A DNA stretch of 64,000 nt from Candidatus Microbacterium phytovorans (GTDB taxonomy: Bacteria > Actinomycetota > Actinomycetes > Actinomycetales > Microbacteriaceae). The DNA is taken from positions 2,728,001 to 2,792,000 of the forward strand of contig CP119321.1 of assembly GCA_029202445.1 (NCBI GenBank). Reading direction: 5' to 3'. The notes beneath the pieces are model-generated. The model worked only from the letters and a program-made list of their open reading frames with translations. It was not told where the DNA came from and ran no database searches. Both the position numbers and the translations under genes were made by a program. Within the stretch, counting starts at the first letter, position 1, and every line of letters starts with the position of its first letter. Positions 34,934-44,242 of this stretch are shown here, one piece after another.

Positions 34934-35758
34934 ATGGCACTGCCCGCCGCATCCGTGCAGCTCTATTCGCTCGCGAAGGAGTTCACCGCCGACCCGCAGG
35001 GGTCGCTCGACCGTCTCGCGGCGATCGGACTGAAGAACGTCGAGGCGTTCGACTTCGTCCGCCGTCCCGCCGAGATCCGCGCCGCCCTCGACGCGAGCGG
35101 ACTCGTCTCGCCCACCGGCCACGCGCCGCTGCTGACCGACAAGCTGTGGACGCCCGACGGCTCGATCCCGACGCCGGCACCCGAGGTGGTCTTCGAAGCC
35201 GCCGCGGCCATCGGCATCCAGACGGTCATCGACCCGTTCGTCGCCCCCGAGCGCTGGCTCACGGAAGAGGGCGTCGCCGACATCGCCGAGCGCCTCAACA
35301 GCGCCGCCGAGAAGGCCGCGACCTTCGGCCTGAACGTCGGGTACCACAATCACGCGCAGGAGTTCGTGGCATCCTTCGGCGACCAGACCGCCTACGAGCG
35401 GTTCGTGTCGCTCACCGACGAGCGAGTGCAGCTCGAGCTCGACCTCTTCTGGGCGCTCACCGGCGGTCAGGACGTGCCCGCGCTCGTGTCGCGACTGGGC
35501 GACCGGCTCACCGCCGTACACGTGAAGGACGGCATCGTGCCCGCGTCCAACCCGTGGGCGCCCGGCGCCGAAGCCTTCGGCTCCGACAGCCTCGACCAGC
35601 GTCACGCGGGCACCGGCGAGGTTCCACTCGCCGCGGCACTGCGCGCCGGCTCGGCGATCCAGTACGCCGTCATCGAGTACGACCGCGCACCCGGCGACGT
35701 CTTCGCCGACATCGAGGCCAGCCTCGGCTTCCTCCGCGAGGGAGGCTTCGTCGCATGA
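34934..35758 (+). CDS. Sugar phosphate isomerase/epimerase (xylose-isomerase-like TIM barrel)
   Basis: The 274-residue protein is an AP-endonuclease-2/IolE-type TIM barrel. Metal and substrate landmarks are FGLNVGYHNHAQEF, LELDLFWALTGG, LTAVHVKDG and a late AVIEYDRAPGD. Members isomerise or epimerise sugars, inositols or keto-sugars. ATG at 34934 has AAGGAAGA upstream. It overlaps the oxidoreductase gene by four bases and is controlled by the divergent TetR operator. Confidence 0.88.
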   Translation: MALPAASVQLYSLAKEFTADPQGSLDRLAAIGLKNVEAFDFVRRPAEIRAALDASGLVSPTGHAPLLTDKLWTPDGSIPTPAPEVVFEAAAAIGIQTVIDPFVAPERWLTEEGVADIAERLNSAAEKAATFGLNVGYHNHAQEFVASFGDQTAYERFVSLTDERVQLELDLFWALTGGQDVPALVSRLGDRLTAVHVKDGIVPASNPWAPGAEAFGSDSLDQRHAGTGEVPLAAALRAGSAIQYAVIEYDRAPGDVFADIEASLGFLREGGFVA

Positions 35759-36882
35759 GCCGCCTCGGAGTCGGCGTCATCGGCGCCGGAGTCATCAGCC
35801 AGACCTATCTCGAGAACCTGACGTCGTTCCCGGACGTCGAGGTCGTCGCCGTCGGCGACATCATTCCCGAGCGCGCGCGGGCCAAAGCCGAGGAGCACGG
35901 CGTCGGATCGTGGGGAACGGCGGATGCCGTGCTCGACGACCCGAACGTCGACCTCGTCGTGAATCTCACGATCCCGCAGGTGCACGTCGAGGTGTCTCAG
36001 GCGGCCGTCGCCGCCGGCAAGCACGTCTGGACCGAGAAGCCGCTCGGCCTCGACCGCGAGAGCACGCGTGCGCTTCTCGCTGCCGCGGATGCCGCGGGCG
36101 TGCGCATCGGCTCGGCGCCCGACACAATCCTCGGGCCGGGCTTCCAGACCGCCAAGCGCGCCATCGCCGAGGGCGTCATCGGCACCCCGCTGTTCGTGCA
36201 GACCGCGTTCCAGACGCAGGGTCCCGACCTGTGGCATCCCGAGCCGGCCTTCCTGTTCGCGCAGGGGGCGGGCCCGCTGCTGGACATGGGCCCCTACTAC
36301 TTCTCGGCGCTCGTGAGCCTGCTCGGCCCGATCGCCGGGGTCGCCGCCCGCGGCTCCCGGCCGCGCACCGAGCGTCGAATCCACACCGGTCCGCGCGCGG
36401 GGGAGACCTTCCCCGTCGAGGTGCCGTCGACCGTGCAGGTGCTCTCGACCTTCGAGGGCGGCCAGCACGGCACCCACCTGCTGAGCTTCGACTCCGCGCT
36501 GGAGCGTCACGGCATCATCGAGATCCACGGCAGCGAGGGCACCATGGTGCTCCCCGATCCGAACCGGTTCGAGGGGCGCATCGCCTACGTGAAGCCGTTG
36601 GGCGTGTTCCGCGACGGCATGAAGACCGAGCAGGAGTGGATCGAGATCGAGCAGGAGGGCACCGTCGTCGGACGCGGCCTCGGCGTGCTCGACATGGCCC
36701 GCGCCCTGGCCGCCGGTCGCCCGCACGTCGCGACGGGCGAACTCGGCTATCACGTGCTCGACGTCATGCTGTCGGCGGAGGAGTCGGCATCGACCGGTCA
36801 GTACCTCGAGATCGAGAGCACCGTCGCGCCGGTGCCGCTGCTGCCGGCCGGCTTCGACCCGTTCGCGGCCGAGCTCGCCTGA
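35755..36882 (+). CDS. Gfo/Idh/MocA-family oxidoreductase
   Basis: The 375-residue protein has an N-terminal NAD(P)-binding Rossmann fold (GVGVIGAGVISQTYLENL), the catalytic block HVWTEKPLGLD with the EKP lysine, and a C-terminal alpha/beta domain (GPLLDMGPYYFSALVSLLGP). Such enzymes oxidise sugars or inositols at a secondary alcohol. ATG overlaps the isomerase stop (ATGA). The pair probably converts one sugar by oxidation followed by isomerisation; the compound is unknown. Confidence 0.9.
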   Translation: MSRLGVGVIGAGVISQTYLENLTSFPDVEVVAVGDIIPERARAKAEEHGVGSWGTADAVLDDPNVDLVVNLTIPQVHVEVSQAAVAAGKHVWTEKPLGLDRESTRALLAAADAAGVRIGSAPDTILGPGFQTAKRAIAEGVIGTPLFVQTAFQTQGPDLWHPEPAFLFAQGAGPLLDMGPYYFSALVSLLGPIAGVAARGSRPRTERRIHTGPRAGETFPVEVPSTVQVLSTFEGGQHGTHLLSFDSALERHGIIEIHGSEGTMVLPDPNRFEGRIAYVKPLGVFRDGMKTEQEWIEIEQEGTVVGRGLGVLDMARALAAGRPHVATGELGYHVLDVMLSAEESASTGQYLEIESTVAPVPLLPAGFDPFAAELA

Positions 36883-36903
36883 GCCCGATCCGCACCCGGA
36901 CGC

Positions 36904-36944
36904 ACCGTGGGCCCCGCTGGAGAAGCGGGGCCCACGGTCTTTCT
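36904..36944 (+). terminator. Intrinsic terminator after the oxidoreductase gene
   Basis: A perfect 15-bp stem, ACCGTGGGCCCCGCT (36904-36918) with 36924-36938, has a five-base loop and is followed by CTTTCT. It lies between convergent genes. Confidence 0.9.
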
Positions 36945-37036
36945 GCGTGGCCGGCCGGACCGTCCGCACGGCGCCCCCCGCGCCGGCTGGATCGTTCCGG
37001 CCCATGGTGGTCACGCCGCCACGGCCGGGCGTTGAT

Positions 37037-40000
37037 CTAGGGGACGGCCGTGTACGTCAGGGTGAGGCTCGGTCGGTAGGACGCGGTGGTCGCCTCCCGC
37101 GACCACAGTCGGACGTTGTCGGTACCGGTCACGCCCGAGAGGCGGAGTGTGACCGCGCTGCCGGCACGGGATGCCAGTTCCGCCGGGTCGAGGGTGACCG
37201 TGTAGGCGGTGTTGACGGCGGTCGCGCCCGTCAGCTGGCCCAGGACAGCGGAGCCGATGCCGGTGGTCGGGCGGGTGTTCCACGTGACAGTGGCCTCATC
37301 CCACGTCGCGTCGAGCAGACGCAGCTCGTGGGCCGCCGCCGAACCGGCCGTCGGGTCGCTCGAGGTGCGCACCGACAGCGTGACGCCCGTCAGCACCGTG
37401 CCCGCCGGCGCCGCGGGGAGCGGGAACCGGAGGTACGACTCGATCGCCGTGTCGAACCGCGACGAGATCTGCGTGGAGGTGCCGTACAGGCCCCCGGGGT
37501 TCACGGCCGCCACCATCGTGTCGGCATCCGCGACCACCGTCTGGGTCGTGACCGCCGGGGCGATCGTCGCGTTCGCGGCGCCGGACGGGGCGCTCGTGTT
37601 GCCGACCGTGTCGGTCGCCGTCACCCGGTAGTACCACGTGCCCACCGGACGCGCCGTGTCGGTGTAGCTCCGGGCCGTGACCGTCGCGATGAGCGACGAC
37701 GCGTCGACGCTGAAGTCCGGCGTCGAGCCCCGGTGCACGTCATAGCCCGCGACGCCCCCCGCGTCGGTCGACGCGTCCCACGAGAGCGCCACGTCGTTCC
37801 CGCCCTGCACGACCGCCGCGAGGCCGGTCGGCACGGTCGGTGCCGTGGTGTCGGGGTCGATCGTCGCGGAGGCGGCGTCGGACGCGGCGGACCAGTTGCC
37901 GGCGGCGTCACGGGCCAGCACGCGGTAGAACCACGTGCCCACTCCCGCGTCGGACTGCGTGTACTGCGTGCCGGTCACGTCGTCGGCGAGCAGGGTCGAC
38001 GCGGACGGCGCGAAGTCCGCCGTCGTGCCGCGGTGCACGGCATACGCGGTGACGCCGATGGCATCCGTCGCGGCTGTCCACGACACTGCGACGTCGTCGC
38101 CGTTCTCCACGGTCGCCGTGACGTCGGTCGGAGCGGTCGGGGCGGTCGTGTCCGGAGGCACCACGGTGGCGGTGGCCGCCGTCGACGGGGTCGACGTGTT
38201 GCCGGCTGCGTCGCGAGCCACGACCCGGTAGAACCACGTGCCGACCGGCACCGAGGTGTCGGCGAACGTCGTTCCCGTGGCGGGGCCGCGGAGCGTGGCC
38301 GCCGACGGCGTGAAGGTCGCCGTCGTACCGCGGTGCACCTCGTAGCCGGAGACGGCGACGTTGTCGACCGCGGCCGCCCACGCGACGTCGACCGTGCTGC
38401 CGGTGACGGTGGCCGTCACGGAACCCGGAACCGACGGCGGTGTCGTGTCGCCGCCCGTGCCGGTGCCGGCGGCGTAGTGCGCGGTGACGCGACCGGCCGC
38501 GAGAGCCGAGTAGTACACGGCCGTCTCGTCGAGCTGGCCGTTGAAGTAGCGACCGGCCTGCGTGCTCGACGTGTTCTGGTAGCCGATGAGGTTGTCGCCG
38601 CCCGCGTGCCACGTGCCGTAGTAGGTGCCGTTGGCGGTGGTCGAGTTCTGCGCCTGCAGCACGCCGTCGATGTAGAGCCGCATGCCGGCGGACGACTGCG
38701 TCGCCACCACGTGGTGCCACTGTCCGTCGTTGAGCTGACGAGACGAGCGCAGTGTCGTCGTGCTGTTGTTGGGGTTGCGGATGCCGAAGCGCACGAAGCC
38801 GGAGCCGCTCTCCATGTAGAGCACGCGGTCGACCGTCGAGCTCACGCGGTCGGTGCCGTCGTCGCTGCGCGGGCGGCCGTTGGTGGAGCCGTAGTTCACG
38901 AGGGCGCCGCCCGTGGTCGAGGTCGTCCGCAGCCACGTCTCGATCGAGTACGTGGTCGGGCCGGTCGCGATGACGTCGTTCCAGATGTACTGCGGCGCGG
39001 GGCTGCTCTCGTTGAAGGTGGCGCTCAGGCTGGAGTCGCCGGCGAGGGCGCCCGCCGCCTCGCGGAGTACGCCGTTCTGCGCGAGGCCGTTGAGGCCCTG
39101 CACCGTCTGCCCGGCGGAATCCACGACCCACTGCGCGTTGGCGGTGTCGTCGTAGCGCCAGTACAGGCGGGGCGCGTCGGCGAGCACGGTCGAGGCGTAC
39201 GCGGAACCCGCACCGGATGCCGTCACGCTCGCACTCGCGGTGATGCCGCTGCGGTTGCCGGCGGCGTCGATGACGCGTGCGCGGTACGAGTACGTCTGGC
39301 CGGGCGTGACGTCGGTGTCGACGAAGGTCACCTGGTTGCGGTACCAGTGCTGCGACTTCGCGACTCCCGTCCAGATCGGCGTCGTGGTGTTCGTGCCCTT
39401 GTAGACGGCGTAGGTCAGGTCGGAGTCGTCGGGGTCGACGACGCCGCGGATGTTCACCTGCACGGTGCCCGGCGTCAGCGCCCGCACCGCGATCGTCGGG
39501 GTCGGCGGGTTGCCCGTGTCGGTGCTGCCGAACCGGGTGAGCCCCTGCTGAGCCTCGCCGTTCACGCGGGTGAACTCGCCGCCCACCCACAGGTACTTGT
39601 CGCCGCTGGCGCTCGGGGCCATGGCGAACGCCCGCGGCCCCAGCGCCTCGCCGGTGCCGTCGTTGAGCTCGGGCAGCCATCCGAGGTGCTGCTGCATCGT
39701 GTCGTCGGCGCGCGAGACGCTCAGGTAGGTGCGGCGTCCGTCGGGGAACATGCCCTGGCCGCTGCAGTCGTGGTGGTGGTGGGCTTCGTAGAGGAGGCCC
39801 TCGTGGAGGAGCATCGCCTGCGTCGCGCCCGCGCAGCTGTCGCGCCAGTACTGCGAGTAGTCGCTCCAGTTGTAGGCGAGGCTGCCGTCGAATCCGTTGA
39901 AGCCTTCGTTGCCGACGTAGAAGCGGGTGCCGTCGGAGACGAGTGCCTTCGTGCGCGACGTGTTGCCGACGGTCGATGCCGGCCAAGCGCGCACGACGGC

Positions 40001-40792
40001 GCCGGTGGATGCCGAGACGACGGCGAAGCTATGGCTCGTCTGTCCGTTGACGGTGAAGAAGTCGCCGCCGATCACCACCCGGTCGCCGGTGGGCGAGAGG
40101 GCGATCGCGGTGCCGCGCGCGTTCTTGTTGGGCTCGACGGTCTGGCTGTACGACGTCGAGGTCGCCCCGTACGCGTTGGCCGTCCAGGTGTTGTCGACGG
40201 CACCGGTGCGCGTGAGCTTGGCGAAGCTCCGGTGGGGCTGACCGCCCACCGTCTGGAACGCGCCGCCGATGTACACGTTGTCGTTCGTGACGGCCAGTGA
40301 CAGCACGGTGCTGGAGATCGCGGCCGGGTTGAACGACGTCACCCGGCAGGTGCGCAGGTCGATCTCGGCGAGACGCGACCGCGAGACGCCGCCGATCTTC
40401 GAGAAATTGCCGCCCACGAATACCGTGTTGCCGTCGGGCGCGGCAGCGACCGCGTAGACGGTGGCCGTGCCGCTCGCGAGCGTCGCGGGGAGTTGGCAGG
40501 CGTCGGGCTGGCCGGTCGCGGCATCCAGGATCGCAACGCCCGTGAGACTCTGCACCGCGCCGCTCTGGCCCGCGCCGGGCCGCAGTTCGGTGAACGCGCC
40601 ACCGGCGACCACGCGGCCGTTCGAGGAGGCGAGGCCGAAGACCTGCGCGTTGGTCTGCCACGTGGGCAGGTCGTCGGCGCTGACCGGCAGTCCTGCCGTG
40701 AGTGCCGACGCATTATCGGGCGCGCCGACGGCGCTGAGCCCTCCCGCGATGACGGCGACGATCGCCGCACCGATGACAAGACGTGAACGCAT
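37037..40792 (-). CDS. Giant secreted LamG/FN3/DNRLRE protein, paralogue (1251 aa)
   Basis: This is a shorter relative of the 1869-residue protein. A signal peptide (about residues 1-30) precedes the same propeller-like region (shared: LPATL, VFVGGNFSKIGGVSRSRLAEI, AHHHHDC, FPDGRR). An FN3-like segment (about 435-530), one LamG domain (about 532-773; QWHHVVATQS), three FN3 repeats (about 781-1081) and one DNRLRE/CBM96-like domain (about 1085-1251) follow. It lacks one LamG, two FN3 and one DNRLRE domain relative to its paralogue. No wall-anchor motif is present. ATG at 40790-40792. It is probably a secreted glycan-binding protein. Confidence 0.88.
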   Translation of the reverse strand: MRSRLVIGAAIVAVIAGGLSAVGAPDNASALTAGLPVSADDLPTWQTNAQVFGLASSNGRVVAGGAFTELRPGAGQSGAVQSLTGVAILDAATGQPDACQLPATLASGTATVYAVAAAPDGNTVFVGGNFSKIGGVSRSRLAEIDLRTCRVTSFNPAAISSTVLSLAVTNDNVYIGGAFQTVGGQPHRSFAKLTRTGAVDNTWTANAYGATSTSYSQTVEPNKNARGTAIALSPTGDRVVIGGDFFTVNGQTSHSFAVVSASTGAVVRAWPASTVGNTSRTKALVSDGTRFYVGNEGFNGFDGSLAYNWSDYSQYWRDSCAGATQAMLLHEGLLYEAHHHHDCSGQGMFPDGRRTYLSVSRADDTMQQHLGWLPELNDGTGEALGPRAFAMAPSASGDKYLWVGGEFTRVNGEAQQGLTRFGSTDTGNPPTPTIAVRALTPGTVQVNIRGVVDPDDSDLTYAVYKGTNTTTPIWTGVAKSQHWYRNQVTFVDTDVTPGQTYSYRARVIDAAGNRSGITASASVTASGAGSAYASTVLADAPRLYWRYDDTANAQWVVDSAGQTVQGLNGLAQNGVLREAAGALAGDSSLSATFNESSPAPQYIWNDVIATGPTTYSIETWLRTTSTTGGALVNYGSTNGRPRSDDGTDRVSSTVDRVLYMESGSGFVRFGIRNPNNSTTTLRSSRQLNDGQWHHVVATQSSAGMRLYIDGVLQAQNSTTANGTYYGTWHAGGDNLIGYQNTSSTQAGRYFNGQLDETAVYYSALAAGRVTAHYAAGTGTGGDTTPPSVPGSVTATVTGSTVDVAWAAAVDNVAVSGYEVHRGTTATFTPSAATLRGPATGTTFADTSVPVGTWFYRVVARDAAGNTSTPSTAATATVVPPDTTAPTAPTDVTATVENGDDVAVSWTAATDAIGVTAYAVHRGTTADFAPSASTLLADDVTGTQYTQSDAGVGTWFYRVLARDAAGNWSAASDAASATIDPDTTAPTVPTGLAAVVQGGNDVALSWDASTDAGGVAGYDVHRGSTPDFSVDASSLIATVTARSYTDTARPVGTWYYRVTATDTVGNTSAPSGAANATIAPAVTTQTVVADADTMVAAVNPGGLYGTSTQISSRFDTAIESYLRFPLPAAPAGTVLTGVTLSVRTSSDPTAGSAAAHELRLLDATWDEATVTWNTRPTTGIGSAVLGQLTGATAVNTAYTVTLDPAELASRAGSAVTLRLSGVTGTDNVRLWSREATTASYRPSLTLTYTAVP

Positions 40793-40885
40793 GATGTCCC
40801 CCGCTCCGTTGCGCTACAGAGCGGACGTACCCCGCGTCGTGATGCTCCGACGAGGATCCCCATCCTCGTGCGTCGGAGCGCGGCG

Positions 40886-40910
40886 CGTGGTCTACCCCCC
40901 AGTAACCACG
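40886..40910 (-). promoter_or_regulatory. Leader hairpin with TGGGGG apical loop (1251-aa gene)
   Basis: On the minus strand CGTGGT pairs with ACCACG, and TAC pairs with GTA above a single bulged G, closing a TGGGGG loop about 94 nt before the ATG. Loop and closing C-G pair are identical to those at 8763-8784 and 31114-31139, while the stem differs. Confidence 0.55.
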
Positions 40911-41083
40911 TCGAACTTGATCTGGACGGAGTGTAGTACCGCGGTGGGCCCCAGGGGAAGCGTCCATGTCGCCGCATGTACCGAAGAGCGGCTGCTCGGC
41001 GCCGGCCGGGCGCCCACCCGGTGGTAACGGTTGGATCACGGCGATCCGCTGAGCCTTCACGGGAAAGCGCACCGCCCGTAGTC

Positions 41084-41114
41084 TGTTACCGGTCACAGAC
41101 TGTGACCGGTCACA
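41084..41114 (+). promoter_or_regulatory. Two tandem LacI-family operators upstream of the galactanase gene
   Basis: TGTGACCGGTCACA (41101-41114) is a perfect 14-bp palindrome with the central CG typical of LacI-family sites. A near copy, TGTTACCGGTCACA, lies at 41084-41097, 17 bp upstream. No LacI gene is in the window, so the regulator must be encoded elsewhere. Confidence 0.8.
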
Positions 41115-41188
41115 GTGCTCCCCCGGGCGTTTCAGCGACGTCGCACGCAGGTGCACCGACCCCTCAAAGAAGATGGGAAGACAGCAGG

Positions 41189-44125
41189 ATGAGACAGCAT
41201 CTGGTGCGCCTGGCCGCGGTCGCCGCAGCCGCCACATTGACCCTGGGGGTGACCGCCACCCCCGCCCTCGCCGCCGATGAAGGCCCGGTCGACGCCGACA
41301 TCTTCGTCCAGAAGGTCGACGGCCTCGACCCCGACTTCACGATGGGTGTGGACATCTCGTCCTACCTTTCGCTCATCGACTCGGGCGTCGTCTTCCGCGA
41401 CTCCGCGGGTCAGCCCGCGAACTTCTTCGAGGTGCTCGCCGATCACGGCGTCACCGACGTACGCCTGCGCGTGTGGAACGACCCGTACAACTCGACCACC
41501 GGGGCCGGATACGGCGGCGGTACCGTCGACGCCGAGCGCGCTGCCGAGATGGGCAAGCTCGCCACCGACGCCGGGCTCGGTGTGCTCGTCGACTTCCACT
41601 ACTCCGACTTCTGGGCCGACCCCGGCAAGCAGAAGGCCCCGAAAGCGTGGGCCGGCTACACGATCGCGCAGAAGGCCGCGGCCACCAAGGCGTACACGAT
41701 CGAGTCGCTCGAGCTCATGAAGACCGAGGGCGTCGACGTCACGATGGTGCAGGTCGGCAACGAGACCACGAACGGCGTCGCGGGGGAGACCTCGTGGGCG
41801 AACATCGCCCAGATCTTCCAGGCCGGCTCGGAGGGCGTGCGCCAGGTGTTCCCCGACGCGCTCGTCGCCGTGCACTTCACCAACCCGAACCGCGCCAACT
41901 ACACGACCTTCGCCGGCTACCTGCAGACCTACGGCGTCGACTACGACGTCTTCGCGTCGTCGTACTACGCGTTCTGGCACGGCACGCTCGCCAACCTCAA
42001 GAGCGAGCTCAACAAGATCGTCAACCAGTACGGCAAGAAGGTCATCGTCGCCGAGACGTCGTGGGCGTACACCCTCGACGACGCCGACGGCCACCCCAAC
42101 GTCATCCGCACGGCGGCTGCCGCCACCCAGTACCCCGTCTCCGTGCAGGGACAGTCCCGCGCCCTCCGCGACGTCATCGCCACGGTGAGCGAGGTCGACC
42201 AGGGCGCCGGTCTCGGCGTCTATTACTGGGAGCCCGCGTGGCTGCCGGTCGGACCGCCCAGCGCCCTCGAGGCCAACAAGGTGCTGTGGGAGCGCGACGG
42301 CTCCGGCTGGGCGAGCTCCGCAGCGAGCGAGTACGACCCCGCCGACGCCGGCGTGTACTTCGGCGGCTCGGCCTGGGACAACCAGGCGCTCTTCGCCGCC
42401 GACGGCACGCCGCTGTCGTCGCTGTCCACGTTCGAATGGGTCTACACGGGCACGACCGCGCCCCTCGAGGTCGTCTCGTACGAGCCGGTGTCGCTGACCT
42501 TCGCGAACGCGTCGGCGGTCGCCCTCCCGGCCACCGTCACCGTCGTCTACAACGACGGCTCGACGGGCACGGCCGCGGTCGAGTGGTCGGATGCCGTGTC
42601 GTGGATCACGAGTCCCGGCAGCTACACCGTCTCCGGCGTCACCGCCGCGGGCCTGCCCGTGAGCGCGAGCGTCACCGTGACGGCATCCACCACCAACCAC
42701 GTCGCCAACCCCGGCTTCGAGACGGCGACCGCGCCCTGGACGGTCACCGGCACGGGCGGTGCGATCACCGCCACGACGGATGCCAGTTCCGGCACCCGCG
42801 CGTTCAAGTTCTACTCGGGCGGCACGTACTCTACGGCGGTCTCGCAGACCGTCACCGGGCTCGAGCCGGGCACGTACCAGCTGTCGGCCGTCGCCCACGG
42901 CGGCGCGTTCACGTCGGGGAGCGCGACGCTCCGCGCCGTGACGTCGGAGGGCTCCTTCGAGACCCCGCTGTCGATCACCGCGTGGGGTGAGCACAACAGC
43001 TCCAGCGTGGTCGTGCAGGTCGGTGAGAACGGCGAGGCGGTCGTCTCGGCATCCCTTGTCGACGCGGCGGGCGGCACCTGGGGAACGTTCGACGACTTCT
43101 CCCTGGTCGCCTTCGACCCGTCGACGGTCGACACCACCGACCTGGCGGCGCTCGTCGCCGAGGCCGACGGCCTCGACCGGTCGCTCTACACCGACGCGAC
43201 GCTGGCGACGCTCGACGCCGCGCTCGAGAAGGCCCGCATCGTGCTGGCCGCCTCGGCGCCCACCGAGGAGCAGCGCGACATCGCGGCGGGCCTCGTCGGC
43301 GACGCGCTGGAGGGGCTCGAGGAGATCGTGGTCCCCGCGCTGGAGGTCGTCGCAGCCCCGGTCATCAGCGGCACCGCACGCGTCGGCCAGACGCTGACGG
43401 CATCCGCCGGTGAGTTCACCCCCGCCGTCGATCACGTCGACTACCAGTGGCTCCGCGACGGGGTCGCGATCGACGGTGCTACGGCCTCGACCTATACGGT
43501 CGTCGCCGCCGACCGCGGTGCGTCTCTGACGGTCGCCGTCACGGCATCCCGCGCCGGCTTCACGTCGGCCACGGCCATCTCGACCGCTGTCGCGGTGCCC
43601 CGTGCCCTCACGGTCGGCACCCCGAAGATCAGCGGAAGCGCCGTCGTCGGCGGAAAGCTGACGGCATCCGTGTCGGTCAGTCCCACCGCCACGAAGGCCT
43701 ACCAGTGGTACGCCGACGGCAAGGCCGTCTCGGGTGCGAAGAGCGCGACCTACACCGTGAAGCGCGCCGACGCGGGCAAGAAGCTCACCGTGCGGATCAC
43801 GCTGACGCGCAGCGGGTACGAGACCGTCGCGAAGACGTCGGCCTCCGTCACCGTCGCGAAGCTGTTCGCGAAGGTGTCGACGCCGAAGATCAGCGGCACG
43901 GCGAAGGTGGGCAAGAAGCTCACCGCGTCGATCTCCGTCAGCCCCGCCGCCGCCAAGACGTACCAGTGGTACGTCAACGGCAAGGCCGTGTCGGGTGCGA
44001 AGAGTGCCAGCTACACGGTGCGCAAGGCGGATGCCGGCAAGAAGGTGACCGTCAAGGTCACCGTCAGCAAGAGCGGCTACCAGAGCGTCAGCAAGGTCTC
44101 CGCTCCGAAGAAGATCGCCAAGTAG
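41189..44125 (+). CDS. Secreted GH53 arabinogalactan endo-beta-1,4-galactanase, multidomain
   Basis: The 978-residue precursor has a signal peptide (about 1-29, ending ALA). The GH53 domain (about 45-400) shows FTMGVDISSYLSLIDSG, DVRLRVWNDPYN, LVDFHYSDFWADPGKQ, and the catalytic glutamates Glu192 (VQVGNET, acid/base) and Glu289 (VIVAETSWAY, nucleophile). A bacterial Ig-like domain, a CBM-like beta domain (about 505-645), a FIVAR-type helical domain (about 650-718) and three Ig-like repeats with a Lys-rich end follow. It cuts beta-1,4-galactan of plant pectin. ATG 41189 is supported by the signal peptide. The LacI operators suggest induction by galactan sugars. Confidence 0.93.
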   Translation: MRQHLVRLAAVAAAATLTLGVTATPALAADEGPVDADIFVQKVDGLDPDFTMGVDISSYLSLIDSGVVFRDSAGQPANFFEVLADHGVTDVRLRVWNDPYNSTTGAGYGGGTVDAERAAEMGKLATDAGLGVLVDFHYSDFWADPGKQKAPKAWAGYTIAQKAAATKAYTIESLELMKTEGVDVTMVQVGNETTNGVAGETSWANIAQIFQAGSEGVRQVFPDALVAVHFTNPNRANYTTFAGYLQTYGVDYDVFASSYYAFWHGTLANLKSELNKIVNQYGKKVIVAETSWAYTLDDADGHPNVIRTAAAATQYPVSVQGQSRALRDVIATVSEVDQGAGLGVYYWEPAWLPVGPPSALEANKVLWERDGSGWASSAASEYDPADAGVYFGGSAWDNQALFAADGTPLSSLSTFEWVYTGTTAPLEVVSYEPVSLTFANASAVALPATVTVVYNDGSTGTAAVEWSDAVSWITSPGSYTVSGVTAAGLPVSASVTVTASTTNHVANPGFETATAPWTVTGTGGAITATTDASSGTRAFKFYSGGTYSTAVSQTVTGLEPGTYQLSAVAHGGAFTSGSATLRAVTSEGSFETPLSITAWGEHNSSSVVVQVGENGEAVVSASLVDAAGGTWGTFDDFSLVAFDPSTVDTTDLAALVAEADGLDRSLYTDATLATLDAALEKARIVLAASAPTEEQRDIAAGLVGDALEGLEEIVVPALEVVAAPVISGTARVGQTLTASAGEFTPAVDHVDYQWLRDGVAIDGATASTYTVVAADRGASLTVAVTASRAGFTSATAISTAVAVPRALTVGTPKISGSAVVGGKLTASVSVSPTATKAYQWYADGKAVSGAKSATYTVKRADAGKKLTVRITLTRSGYETVAKTSASVTVAKLFAKVSTPKISGTAKVGKKLTASISVSPAAAKTYQWYVNGKAVSGAKSASYTVRKADAGKKVTVKVTVSKSGYQSVSKVSAPKKIAK

Positions 44126-44145
44126 CGCCGGCGAGGTTCCCCCCT

Positions 44146-44188
44146 GGAGTGGCTGCCCGACCCGAACAGGCAGCCACTCCTTCCTTTT
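44146..44188 (+). terminator. Intrinsic terminator after the galactanase gene
   Basis: A perfect 12-bp stem, GGAGTGGCTGCC (44146-44157) with 44169-44180, and an 11-base loop are followed by TTCCTTTT. Confidence 0.92.
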
Positions 44189-44242
44189 GCATAGGGAAGT
44201 CTCAGGCAGCGTCGCCGCGAAGCGGCAGCGCATCTCCTAAAG

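Larger units (their letters stand above)
40793..41188. other. Divergent regulatory region between the 1251-aa and GH53 genes
   Basis: This 396-bp gap has no gene. A possible minus-strand -10 (TACACT, 40930-40935) precedes the TGGGGG-loop hairpin in the leader of the 1251-residue gene. Toward the plus-strand galactanase gene two LacI-type operators are present. Elsewhere nothing distinctive is seen. Confidence 0.5.

Noticed and set aside
36947..40300. Long plus-strand open frame opposite the 1251-residue gene
   Set aside because: Same mirror effect; the minus strand holds the recognisable secreted protein and paralogue.
41132..44233. Long minus-strand open frame opposite the galactanase
   Set aside because: No recognisable domain; the plus strand has GH53 catalytic residues and a signal peptide.
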